NCBI GenBank assembly: GCA_043782485.1
Contig: JAYWAL010000119.1
Location: 1-64,000, forward strand
Direction: 5' to 3'
DNA: 64,000 nt
Origin: JANXUC01 sp043782485
GTDB taxonomy: Bacteria > Acidobacteriota > Terriglobia > Terriglobales > Acidobacteriaceae
The position numbers and the translations under genes were made by a program. The notes below the pieces were generated by a model. That model saw only the letters and a list, made by a program, of their open reading frames with translations, searched no databases and was not told where the DNA came from. Positions 18,760 to 27,374 of this stretch are shown piece by piece; the stretch's first letter is position 1; every line of letters starts with the position of its first letter.

Positions 18760-19968
18760 ATGACAATTTCTGCTCAACGGAACGCTTTGGCCATCGACGG
18801 AGGAACGCCGGTACGAGCGACCTTGCTGCCTTACGGGCGGCAATCCGTGGATGAAGCTGATATAGCGGCCGTGGCGGAAGTCTTGCGGTCGGACTGGCTG
18901 ACCACCGGACCCAAGGTAGGAGAGTTTGAGGAAGCGTTCGCGGCCGCCGTGGGCGCGCGGTTTGCAGTGAGTTTCAATTCAGGAACGGCTGCCTTGCATG
19001 GTGCGGCGTATGCGGCTGAGCTGGGTCCGGGCGACGAAGCGGTGACGACGCCGATGACGTTCTGCGCCACCGCGAATTGCGTGCTGTATCAAGGTGCGCG
19101 GCCGGTGTTCGCTGATGTCTGCCCAGACACTCTGAATCTGGACCCAGACAAGGTGCGAGCTGCGCTGACGCCGCGGACGAAAGCGCTCCTGCCGGTAGAC
19201 TATTCCGGACACGCCGCCGATTTAGATGCTTTCCTGGAGATCGCGGAAGAGCGCGGCCTTACCGTCATTGAAGACGCAAGTCACGCCCTGGGCGGGGAAT
19301 ATAAGGGGCAGCGCGTCGGGACGATTTCGCATCTGACCACGTTCAGCCTGCATCCGGTGAAGCACCTGACGACCGGAGAGGGTGGGATGGTAACGACGAA
19401 CCGCGCGGATTTCGCGGAAACGCTGCGTCGTTTTCGTAATCACGGGATCAGCAGTGAGGCTCGGCAGCGCCAAACCGCTGGACAGTGGCAATACGAAATG
19501 GTTTTGTTGGGCATGAACTATCGCCTTCCGGATATCAATTGCGCTCTAGGGTTGAGCCAGATGCGGGGGCTGACGGCGAATTTGGCGCGTCGCAGGGCCA
19601 TTGCCGCAGCCTACCAAGAGCGGCTGGCGGACTTAGGCGGTTTGATTTTGCCGACCACGCGTCACGAGGTCAACCCAGCCTGGCACCTCTATCCCGTGCG
19701 GGTGGATGCAACGGAGCTGAAGGTCGGACGCGCGGAGATTTTTCGGGCGCTACGTGCGGAGAACATCGGCGTGAACGTGCATTATGTGCCGGTGCATTTG
19801 CATCCGTACTATCGGCAGCAGTTTGGGTTTCAAGGCGGAGAGTATCCGGTTGCGGAGTCAGCCTACGAGCAGTTAATCAGCCTGCCGATGTTCCATGCGA
19901 TGACCGATCCAGACGTCGAAGACGTGGTGCGAGCTGTGAAAAAGGTATTCGAGTGGTACGTGCGGTAG
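18760..19968 (+). CDS. pseC: UDP-4-amino-4,6-dideoxy-N-acetyl-altrosamine transaminase, PseC-like
   Basis: A 402-residue DegT/DnrJ/EryC1 aminotransferase. The PLP lysine is Lys201 in HPVKHLTTGEGGM; the aspartate stacking on the cofactor lies in VIEDASHALGG. It would aminate the 4-keto sugar made by the upstream dehydratase, using glutamate. The start ATG at 18760 is chosen because AGGA precedes it; a GTG at 18724 has no ribosome-binding site. Downstream pseudaminate genes (acetyltransferase, hydrolase, synthase, CMP transferase) are not in the window, so the final sugar may be a 4-amino-6-deoxy hexose or the pathway may be completed elsewhere. Confidence 0.92.
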   Translation: MTISAQRNALAIDGGTPVRATLLPYGRQSVDEADIAAVAEVLRSDWLTTGPKVGEFEEAFAAAVGARFAVSFNSGTAALHGAAYAAELGPGDEAVTTPMTFCATANCVLYQGARPVFADVCPDTLNLDPDKVRAALTPRTKALLPVDYSGHAADLDAFLEIAEERGLTVIEDASHALGGEYKGQRVGTISHLTTFSLHPVKHLTTGEGGMVTTNRADFAETLRRFRNHGISSEARQRQTAGQWQYEMVLLGMNYRLPDINCALGLSQMRGLTANLARRRAIAAAYQERLADLGGLILPTTRHEVNPAWHLYPVRVDATELKVGRAEIFRALRAENIGVNVHYVPVHLHPYYRQQFGFQGGEYPVAESAYEQLISLPMFHAMTDPDVEDVVRAVKKVFEWYVR

Positions 19969-20073
19969 GGAGTGGTTGTCACTTGTGACGTCAAGACGCA
20001 GTCTCGTAGGAGAGGTTCGTTTCCGCTACAATCGAATGAATTGGAGTTGGAGTCCTGTGCGTAACTCACCTAT

Positions 20074-21039
20074 ATGCAGTTTGTAGAGCTTGGGGCAAGC
20101 GGGCTGCGGATTTCTCGGTTGGGAATTGGAACTGCTGCGTTCGGGTTGGGGAATTACGGGATTCCCACGCCGGGAGAGGACGCGATTCCAGAAGCCAGCG
20201 CTATCGCGACCATTGAAGCCGCGGTTGCCAGTGGCGTTAATTTTTTTGATACCGCTCCCGGTTACGGGTCGAGCGAAGACCTTCTCGGTCGAACCCTCCA
20301 GCGCTATCCCAACACCATCATTGCCACTAAGGTGGCAATTCCGGAAGGCATCGACTCGCTCTCAAAGCGCGAGCTGCAGCGGATTGTTGACGAATCGCTC
20401 GATGCTAGCCGCAGGGCGTTGCGCCGAGACGTACTCGACATGGTACAGATCCACAATGCGACGGTGACCGTGTTATGGGACGGGCACCTCGTAGACTGTT
20501 TGGAACAGGCCCGAGAACAAGGCAAACTGCGGTGCATTGGAGCTTCGGTTTACGGACCAGGGACGGCGTTAGAGGCTCTCAAAGTCAAGCAGATTGCAGT
20601 GCTGCAACTAGCGGTGAGTCTGCTTGACCAGCGCATGTGCGGCCGGGTGCTTCCGGTCGCAGAAAAAGCGAACGTGGGGGTTCTGACGCGCTCCGCGTTC
20701 CTGAAGGGAGCGCTGACCAGGCGGGCGCAATGGCTTCCGGAGAGTCTCCGTCCGGTGGCGGAGGCGAGCTCTCGAGCGGTTCGGCTTTTGAACACATCCT
20801 GGGACGATTTACCCTCGATTGCACTGCGTTTTTGCTTGTCGCTGGCACCGGCGCACTCCGTCCTGGTAGGAATTCGTAGTCCCGAAGAATTGGTAGCCTG
20901 CGTTGCCGCCGAAGATATGGGACCGCTGGCATCTGACATGCAAAAAATTGCTTACTCGCTGGCTCTGGACGACGAACAATTGCTGGATCCAAGCTTCTGG
21001 CGGCTGGAAGAGAGCGATGTCGAGCACGAGCCAGCGTAG
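20074..21039 (+). CDS. Aldo/keto reductase family oxidoreductase
   Basis: A 321-residue AKR. The expected tetrad is visible: Asp59 in FFDTA, Tyr64 in GYG, Lys86 in ATKV and His127 in QIHN. The family reduces carbonyls with NADPH. Placed directly after the pseB/pseC pair, it probably acts on a sugar nucleotide or sugar precursor, since AKRs accompany nonulosonate genes in other genomes. That role is an inference; no substrate can be read. About 180 bases without a recognisable gene separate it from the next gene. Confidence 0.82.
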   Translation: MQFVELGASGLRISRLGIGTAAFGLGNYGIPTPGEDAIPEASAIATIEAAVASGVNFFDTAPGYGSSEDLLGRTLQRYPNTIIATKVAIPEGIDSLSKRELQRIVDESLDASRRALRRDVLDMVQIHNATVTVLWDGHLVDCLEQAREQGKLRCIGASVYGPGTALEALKVKQIAVLQLAVSLLDQRMCGRVLPVAEKANVGVLTRSAFLKGALTRRAQWLPESLRPVAEASSRAVRLLNTSWDDLPSIALRFCLSLAPAHSVLVGIRSPEELVACVAAEDMGPLASDMQKIAYSLALDDEQLLDPSFWRLEESDVEHEPA

Positions 21040-21218
21040 CGAAACAGCGGACTGCCACTTTGGATTGGTGAAGAATTCGTCGTATTGGAAGTTGCGCGCG
21101 GTTGAAGTAACTACCAGTCCAACCTGATCGTCCACCAGCTCTTTTTACCGCACGCTCCCGAAGTACTCGTAAAAATCTATAGCGCCGCCTTTTTGGTGGG
21201 TATCGTAAAGTTAAAGCG

Positions 21219-22991
21219 ATGAGTGTGTTGATTGTGCATCCCGATGATTCGCCGATCGATGATTCGCCGATCAATGATTCGCCGATCAGCGGCCCATGGT
21301 CGCGGGAGCGCTGGGATTTCATTCTTGATATTGGTTGGGCGGGCAAGCAGACTTATGCGCGTTGGGAGCAACAGGCGGGTTGTCCGGTGCGGGGATTTTA
21401 TAGCTATGCCGAAGGTCCTGCGGATTTTCTTCGCATCGCGGAGACATTGAAGAGTGCTCGGGGATTTTTGGTAGATGGCGCGGGTCTGGACTGGTGGGAG
21501 ATTCTTGCGCCATTGCAAGTGATGGAGATGCTTCAGTTGGCGCTTGCCAAGCGGGTGCTGGGCGAGCTAGGGTCGGCGGAGTTAGTGGGCACGCGGCCCC
21601 ACCCGGTGGCAGCGCTTCTGTCGCGTCTTTCTGGGCGAGCCATTCGCTATTGGAGAGAGGGGGATCCGGGGGGATGGAGCGGACACCTCCAGCGCCTGCA
21701 AACTGCCGTGTCCGTGCTTTCTCCACCGCAGTTGCTGCAAGCGGGTCTCGATAAGTGGGATGCAGCGTATCGCTTCCGGGGGCGATTTTCGCTGCCGGGC
21801 AGCGCCAGAACGAAAGGAGCGTTGCTACTACCCTCGTCGTACGCAAATGTAACTCGCGTGCTCAACGCCTATGCCCAACTGATTCCGGAACAACAGTGCC
21901 TGCTCGTGACCACGCGGATGGGCGGGAATATGGCGGGGTTGGCTCCCAATGTACTGACTAAATCCCTCGCCGGATTTGCTGAGTTCAGGATGAAGGAGTC
22001 GACGCGGAAAGAATTGCGCGGGTTGGAGCGGGACTGGACGCGATTGCAGGCTGGGCCGTTGCACGACCAAGAAGATCTTGCCTGGGCCGCTCGCATGGGG
22101 TGGTTTCAATCGATTGGGACTTCTCTGGAACGCTGGTTGCGGCTAAGAGATGCCTGGGGCAGTGTCCTGGATCGGGAGCAAATCGGATCAGTTCTGTGTG
22201 GCGACGAGAATAATGCCACCAACCGGATTCCTGTTTTGTTGGCCGCGCAACGACGACTGCCAACGGTGCATTGTGACCATGGTGCTCTGAATGTTCTTCT
22301 GCCACTTCGTTCTCCGGCGTGCGACACATACCTGGTGAAGGGCGAAATGGAGCGTGACTATATGGCGCGGTCTGCTTTCCTGGGCCCAAGTTTCCTGGGC
22401 CCAAGCCGAATGGTAGTGGGAGCACCGTTCTCATTTGAGACTCCAGCGCAGCCTGAGCGAACACCTGACTCGCGACGGATCGTTTTTTTCTCGGAGCAAT
22501 TGGAACTCACTTTTGGGCGCACCCGCATCTTGTACGAGCAGCTGCTGCCCAGGCTCTGCGAACTGGCTCGCCGACACGGTCGACGCGTGGTCGTGAAGTT
22601 GCATCCGTTTGAATCTCTGGCGCGAAGGAGCGCATTGCTAACCGCGGTGCTTTGCGCACAGGACCGCGTCCTGGTCGATCTCGCACATGGACCGCTGAGC
22701 GAGGATTTGCTCCGCAAGACTTGGTTCGCGCTAACAGTGGAATCGAGTGTGTCGGTGGATTGCGCAATTCGGGGGATTCCCTGTTTCCTGTGCCGCTGGT
22801 TTGCGACGCCTCTCACGGGATACGATCAGCAGTTGGTGCGCCATGGCGCAGCTCAGTCCTTGGAAACCCCAGAAGACGTCATGAGGATCCCGGAGATGCT
22901 GGAGGGGTTTGTGGTCACGCCGGAAGTCAGGCGTGGGCTGTGGAGTCCCTTGCCACCTGGAAAATTACGGACATTGCTCCGGATATCATGA
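21219..22991 (+). CDS. Unrecognised large polysaccharide-locus protein, possible GT-B glycosyltransferase
   Basis: A 590-residue protein I cannot assign to a named family. The second half (from about 390) looks like a GT-B nucleotide-sugar half: a strand FFSEQLELTF, then VVVKLHPFES around 460-470, TVESSVSVDCAIRGIPCFL around 510 and a C-terminal TPEDV segment. The VKLHP and S-x-S-x-x-x-D pattern resembles capsule and nonulosonate transferases. No signal peptide or membrane span is evident. The gene contains two short in-frame duplications, DDSPI-type repeats near residues 9-23 and a FLGPS doublet at about 387-396. It overlaps the next glycosyltransferase by ATGA. Its position after pse-like genes would fit a transferase for that sugar; this is speculative. 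Confidence 0.7.
   Translation: MSVLIVHPDDSPIDDSPINDSPISGPWSRERWDFILDIGWAGKQTYARWEQQAGCPVRGFYSYAEGPADFLRIAETLKSARGFLVDGAGLDWWEILAPLQVMEMLQLALAKRVLGELGSAELVGTRPHPVAALLSRLSGRAIRYWREGDPGGWSGHLQRLQTAVSVLSPPQLLQAGLDKWDAAYRFRGRFSLPGSARTKGALLLPSSYANVTRVLNAYAQLIPEQQCLLVTTRMGGNMAGLAPNVLTKSLAGFAEFRMKESTRKELRGLERDWTRLQAGPLHDQEDLAWAARMGWFQSIGTSLERWLRLRDAWGSVLDREQIGSVLCGDENNATNRIPVLLAAQRRLPTVHCDHGALNVLLPLRSPACDTYLVKGEMERDYMARSAFLGPSFLGPSRMVVGAPFSFETPAQPERTPDSRRIVFFSEQLELTFGRTRILYEQLLPRLCELARRHGRRVVVKLHPFESLARRSALLTAVLCAQDRVLVDLAHGPLSEDLLRKTWFALTVESSVSVDCAIRGIPCFLCRWFATPLTGYDQQLVRHGAAQSLETPEDVMRIPEMLEGFVVTPEVRRGLWSPLPPGKLRTLLRIS
21243..21287 (+). repeat. 15-bp in-frame tandem repeat, three copies
   Basis: Unit GATGATTCGCCGATC occurs at 21243-21257, 21258-21272 and, with one change, 21273-21287. 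The units encode DDSPI, DDSPI and NDSPI near the amino terminus of the unknown 590-residue protein, so copy number can change without a frameshift. Confidence 0.95.
22376..22405 (+). repeat. 15-bp in-frame tandem duplication, two copies
   Basis: TTTCCTGGGCCCAAG is present twice without a gap and encodes a FLGPS doublet in the same 590-residue protein. The perfect identity suggests a recent duplication. Confidence 0.95.
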
Positions 22992-24052
22992 TCACAATCT
23001 TTACTCCGTCCTTCGCTGATGCGGCCGACACGAACGCGCAGAATCTTACGGTAAAGGAAGTCGTCGCGCGCCTGCCGCCCGAGAAGTTTCGCGTCCAGAT
23101 GCTTTATGCGGAAAAGCCGGATTCGCGGATTGTGGCGCGCCCGAACACCGAGCTGATCGCCTATCGTCGCCACGGGAACAGCTTGCGACTTTTGGCGCGT
23201 TGTTGCACGACGCCACCAGATGTGTATTTTTTCCCCCGGGAAGGTCCGCTGGATAGTGTTTTCCTGAGCTGCCGTCGATATCTGCGGTTCAAAACCGCGG
23301 TAGTTTCGTGCATTGTGTCTGCCATGGATCAAGGAGAGGTTCGACCGTTGATTCTTCGGTCCATTTTGGAAGGTGATGTTGTAGTCGGCAATTCGAATTT
23401 TGTGTCGCAGTCGATCTTGGATCGCTTTGGCATTGCGACGAGCACCATACCTGACGGCGTTGATAGGGAGCTGTTCTTCTCTCGGCCAGAGACGCGAGCT
23501 AGCAACCCTCAGCCCATCGTCCTTTACGCCGGAGCATTTCAGCCTATGAAGAGAGTTCCAATCGTGATTAAGGAAGCCAGTCGTCGTCCAGATGTCCGGT
23601 TTCGGTTGGCCGGTCGGGGTGTAGATGAAGCAGACTGCCGCATTTTGGCGGAGCGCTTAGGGTGCCGGAATGTGGATTTTCTCGGACATCTTCCTCAGGC
23701 TCAACTGGGAGGAGAGATGCGTCAGGCGGACATTTTCTTATTTCCCAGCGTGAGCGAAGGCCACCCACAGGTGTTGATCCAGGCGGCTGCCTGTGGCTTG
23801 CCCTGTATCGCAATGGATGTTTACCACCCCGACTACGTGGCTAGCGGCAGTACCGGGTTTTTGGCCCGATCCGACGAAGAGGTTTCGGAGAAATTGGATC
23901 TGCTCTTAGCCCAGCCGGAACTACGCCAATCTTTCTCCAAAGCGGCCGCTCGACTGGCGTCGAATTTTGATTGGGAGCGAATCGCGGAGCAATGGGAAAC
24001 GGTATTGAGTGGCGCTGTGGATCTAAGGCGGCATCGAAACCGAAGCCATTGA
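22988..24052 (+). CDS. Family 4-like glycosyltransferase
   Basis: A 354-residue GT-B transferase. The donor-binding C-terminal half has VLYAGAFQPMKR near 180, FLGHLPQAQL near 235 and the nucleotide-sugar motif SEGHPQVLIQAAACGLP near 258-274. The second acidic residue of the usual E-x7-E pair is Gln here, a variation seen in some members. Start ATG 22988 overlaps the upstream stop (ATGA), so the two are probably translationally coupled; a longer frame reading upstream is only an extension inside the preceding gene. Donor and acceptor unknown. Confidence 0.85.
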   Translation: MITIFTPSFADAADTNAQNLTVKEVVARLPPEKFRVQMLYAEKPDSRIVARPNTELIAYRRHGNSLRLLARCCTTPPDVYFFPREGPLDSVFLSCRRYLRFKTAVVSCIVSAMDQGEVRPLILRSILEGDVVVGNSNFVSQSILDRFGIATSTIPDGVDRELFFSRPETRASNPQPIVLYAGAFQPMKRVPIVIKEASRRPDVRFRLAGRGVDEADCRILAERLGCRNVDFLGHLPQAQLGGEMRQADIFLFPSVSEGHPQVLIQAAACGLPCIAMDVYHPDYVASGSTGFLARSDEEVSEKLDLLLAQPELRQSFSKAAARLASNFDWERIAEQWETVLSGAVDLRRHRNRSH

Positions 24053-24228
24053 AAGCGCGGTAGTGTTGCGATCGCGGTGGGAAGTATCTGCCGAGAGACT
24101 GGCAGGTGGCGTTTTCCAGACTTGGCGTGCTGGAAGGAAGTCTTAACCTGGAATAGCCTGAACGCTCGGTCGCAATGCTCCGATATAGTATTCTGAAGAT
24201 ACTTGGGAAACGCCCGTCGGAGAGCTGA

Positions 24229-25044
24229 ATGGCTAGTGTGCCCGTGGAAAAAGTCGAAAAAGAAGTCGCCGCGAAATCCGCCGCAAAATCGAATATCGAA
24301 TGGCAGGCCTGGGGGGAAAAAGATCCGTTATTCGGAGTAATTCCTCTCACCGGACGAGAGCGCGATGGGGCCAAGCCCTGGACGAATGCGGATTTTTACG
24401 AGACCGGTCGAGCAGACTGGGCCGAGTTCCAACAGCGATGGGAAGCTTATGGCCTGACCAAAGATGCGTGCCTGGAGATTGGGTGCGGTGCCGGGCGAAT
24501 GACGCAAAGCCTGGCGCGCACCTTTCCGCAGGTGTACGGCGTTGACGTGGCCGAGGGAATGATTGCATACGCGCGCCCGCACATGCCCGCCAATGTTTCT
24601 CTGCTAGTGAGCGACGGTGTGACGCTGCCCGTTGCGGATGGGGCGGTTAGCGCCGTTTTTTCTGTGATTGTGTTTCTCCACTTCGACCGGATTGAATACG
24701 CAGCGTCTTATTTTCGGGAGTGCGCGCGGGTGCTCAAGCCCGGTGGTGCCATGATGATTCAACTTCCGTTGCATACTTGGCCGCCAAACACGAAGGGTTT
24801 TTTGCGACGCGGCATGGGTGCAGCTCTAGGTGCATACATGGCCCTGCGGCGGTGGAAGGGCGCCTATCATCGCTTTCTTCTTTCACAACACAAGTGGAGC
24901 CCCTTCATGCAGAGCATCAGCTATGACACAGTATGGACTCGCGCAACACTAGAGGAACTGGGCTTCACGGGAATCGAATTTTCCACGTTCCAAATGGCTC
25001 GAGGCGGCGTTCCGTATTCCTGGGTATTCGCGCGGAAAGCCTAG
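24229..25044 (+). CDS. SAM-dependent class I methyltransferase
   Basis: A 271-residue protein with SAM-binding motif I LEIGCGAGRMTQ around 80-91, an acidic loop VYGVDVAEGMI, and the post-motif VLKPGGAMMIQLPLHTW. The amino-terminal 60 residues are charged. Adjacent glycosyltransferases suggest methylation of a sugar or lipid-linked intermediate. It ends 3 bases before the TTG start of the next glycosyltransferase. A 176-base gap upstream may contain its own promoter (TATAGT near 24183), which I could not pair with a convincing -35. Confidence 0.85.
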   Translation: MASVPVEKVEKEVAAKSAAKSNIEWQAWGEKDPLFGVIPLTGRERDGAKPWTNADFYETGRADWAEFQQRWEAYGLTKDACLEIGCGAGRMTQSLARTFPQVYGVDVAEGMIAYARPHMPANVSLLVSDGVTLPVADGAVSAVFSVIVFLHFDRIEYAASYFRECARVLKPGGAMMIQLPLHTWPPNTKGFLRRGMGAALGAYMALRRWKGAYHRFLLSQHKWSPFMQSISYDTVWTRATLEELGFTGIEFSTFQMARGGVPYSWVFARKA

Positions 25045-25047
25045 CCG

Positions 25048-26229
25048 TTGCCCGAACCGAGAAAGTCCGATCTCCACGTTCTGACCCTGACACCTTTCTA
25101 TCCTTCCAGCGAGGATGAGCGGGGCGGCTACGTGGCCGAGCCGCTGGAAGTATTGACATCCTTAGGTATGCATTCCTCGGTGCTTGCCGTGCGTCCTTTT
25201 TACAAAGAGCGTGTCGTAGTCGCGGACATGGCTCCCTTCGCCACCTGGATGCGCTATCCAGCGTGGCCGGGCAACCAGGGCTTAGCTGCAGCGGGACGCG
25301 GTTTGTTCTGGAGAGTTCGCAATTGGGTGCGGCGCCTACACCACGAAACTCCGATTCATGCTTTCCACGCCCACGCCGCGTTGCCCTGTGGCGAGGCAGC
25401 CCGTTTGCTCAGCGAGGAGTTGGGCATTCCCTCGGTGGTGACGGTTCACGGGCTCGATGCCTACCTAACCCGGCAGGTCTCCGGTTCTGCGGGCCAGCGT
25501 TGCGCCGGGGCGTGCCACCGCGTCTACGAGAGTGCCGCGCGGGTCGTGTGTATTAGCGAAGAAGTTCGCCGACAGGTGGTGTCGGGCAATCCTGGGCTGC
25601 GCACAACAGAAGTGGTCTACAACGGCGTTGACGCAGAAGTGTTTACTCCGCCAAAAAATCGGCCAGGAGATCCGGTCGTGGCCAGCATTGGATCCCTCAT
25701 TCCAATTAAGGGACACGATGTTACCCTGCGGGCGGTGGCAGACCTAACCGCCGAGTTTCCGAACCTTCGTTTGCGCATCATCGGAGAGGGCGAGGAGTTG
25801 GGCCGTCTGCAAGCCTTGGCGCGGGAACTCGGAATTTCCGAGCGAACGGAGTTTCTTGGGCGCAGGACACGGGAGGAAGTGGCGGACGTTCTGCGCAAGA
25901 GTCACATTTTCGCCCTGCCGAGTCGCTTTGAGGGTTTGGGCGTGGCTTACCTGGAGGCAATGTCGTGCGGCTTGCCCGTCATTGCGTATCGCGGGCAAGG
26001 CATTCAGGAAGTCATTGGTCACAATGAGAGCGGAATTCTCATGGTCGAACCTGCCACTGGCAAAGCACACAGCGCCTTGGCGGCAGTGTTGCGGACCCTG
26101 CTCAAGAATCCGGAGATGCGGGAATCCATGGGCAATGCGGCTCGCCGGGCCGTGATTGGCGGGTATACGTTGCGGCATCAGGCAGACGGTCTGCTGGGCG
26201 TCTTCGAGCGGGCGAGGTCGCTTCCATGA
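25048..26229 (+). CDS. Glycosyltransferase family 4
   Basis: A 393-residue GT-B enzyme. Seen: LTLTPFYPSSEDERGGYVAE at the front (glycine loop of the acceptor half), VTVHGLDAYL near 130, VYNGVDAEVF near 190, IGEGEEL near 246, and the donor motif FEGLGVAYLEAMSCGLPVI near 290-308 with both glutamates. The start is TTG at 25048; the next ATG is 40 codons in and would delete the acceptor loop. The end overlaps the following glycosyltransferase by ATGA, so both are in one operon. Confidence 0.9.
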   Translation: MPEPRKSDLHVLTLTPFYPSSEDERGGYVAEPLEVLTSLGMHSSVLAVRPFYKERVVVADMAPFATWMRYPAWPGNQGLAAAGRGLFWRVRNWVRRLHHETPIHAFHAHAALPCGEAARLLSEELGIPSVVTVHGLDAYLTRQVSGSAGQRCAGACHRVYESAARVVCISEEVRRQVVSGNPGLRTTEVVYNGVDAEVFTPPKNRPGDPVVASIGSLIPIKGHDVTLRAVADLTAEFPNLRLRIIGEGEELGRLQALARELGISERTEFLGRRTREEVADVLRKSHIFALPSRFEGLGVAYLEAMSCGLPVIAYRGQGIQEVIGHNESGILMVEPATGKAHSALAAVLRTLLKNPEMRESMGNAARRAVIGGYTLRHQADGLLGVFERARSLP

Positions 26230-27374
26230 CCCGGCGCGTTGTGGTTCTCACGGAAATTATTTCGCCCTATCGGATTCCCGTTTTCAACGCTCTGGCGGCA
26301 CTCGCGGGTGTGGAACTGCACGTAATTTTTCTCGCGGAAACCGACGCTACGCTTTGGCAATGGAAGGTCCACAAGGAAGAGATTCAATTTTCCTACGAAG
26401 TTCTTCCGCACTGGCGTCGCCGGATTCGCGGCTACAACGTCTTGTTGAATCGCGGCATGGCCTCCGCGTTGCAAAGAGCCAAGCCCGACGTCGTGGTCTG
26501 CGGAGGCTACAGCTACCTGGCGATGTGGCAGGCGGAACGGTGGGCCAATCGACGTCAAATTCCCGTGTTGTTGTGGTCGGAGAGCAACATTCGCGATCTA
26601 CGCAAAGGCAAGCTCTTGGTGGAGTGGTTGAAGCGGCATTTTCTGCGCCAGTGCCGGGGATTTGTGGTTCCCGGCAAATCCGCGGCTGCCTACCTGCGGT
26701 CGTTCGGTATTCCGGAACATGCGATCTTCACGGCTCCGAATGCCGTGGATAATGACTTTTTTGCTGCGGAGGCCGCGAAAGCGCGCGCCCATGCGCCGGA
26801 AGTTCGCGCCCAACTCGGGCTTCCTCCTCGCTATTTCCTGTTCGTTGGTAGGCTCATATCGGCCAAGGGCGTCCTGCTATTGCTGGATGCCTATGCGCGT
26901 CTCGATTCAAGTCTTCGGGAGCAAGTCGGTTTGGTCTTGGCCGGAGATGGCGGCAGTCGAGCTGAATGTGAACAAAAAGCGCATGCCATCACGCCAGGGA
27001 AGATTGTATTTCCCGGTTTTCTCCACAGAGAGGCCTTGGCAAAGCACTATGCGCTGGCCGACTGCCTGATATTGCCCACATTTTCAGACCCATGGGGCTT
27101 GGTCATTAACGAAGCTATGGCGTGTGGCCGCCCAGTGATCGTTTCGGAGGTTGCCGGTGCGGCTTCCGATTTGGTTCGCGATCGCTGGAATGGAAGCGTT
27201 GTCGCGGTAGGTGATCTCGACGCGTTGGGCGCGGCGATGCGACAATTGGCCGAGGATCCTGAGAATCCAGATCGCATGGGCCAACGAAGTGCATCTCTAA
27301 TCGCAAACTACAGCGCCCAATCTTGGGCCGAGGGTTTTGGCAGCGCGGTGACGGGGCCGTTGGTGGGATGGTGA
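26226..27374 (+). CDS. Glycosyltransferase family 4
   Basis: A 382-residue GT-B enzyme with PYRIPVFNALA near the amino end, a basic WRRRIRGYNVLLNRG segment, FVGRLISAKG near 202-211, and the donor motif SDPWGLVINEAMACGRPVI near 290-308 with the second glutamate retained. It probably transfers a hexose from a nucleotide sugar during repeat-unit assembly. It is coupled to the upstream GT4 by ATGA and overlaps the downstream membrane protein by 7 bases. Confidence 0.9.
   Translation: MTRRVVVLTEIISPYRIPVFNALAALAGVELHVIFLAETDATLWQWKVHKEEIQFSYEVLPHWRRRIRGYNVLLNRGMASALQRAKPDVVVCGGYSYLAMWQAERWANRRQIPVLLWSESNIRDLRKGKLLVEWLKRHFLRQCRGFVVPGKSAAAYLRSFGIPEHAIFTAPNAVDNDFFAAEAAKARAHAPEVRAQLGLPPRYFLFVGRLISAKGVLLLLDAYARLDSSLREQVGLVLAGDGGSRAECEQKAHAITPGKIVFPGFLHREALAKHYALADCLILPTFSDPWGLVINEAMACGRPVIVSEVAGAASDLVRDRWNGSVVAVGDLDALGAAMRQLAEDPENPDRMGQRSASLIANYSAQSWAEGFGSAVTGPLVGW

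Noticed and set aside
22652..22987. Longer amino terminus for the glycosyltransferase at 22988
   Set aside because: It would overlap the preceding gene by more than 300 bases; the ATGA junction fits coupled genes.
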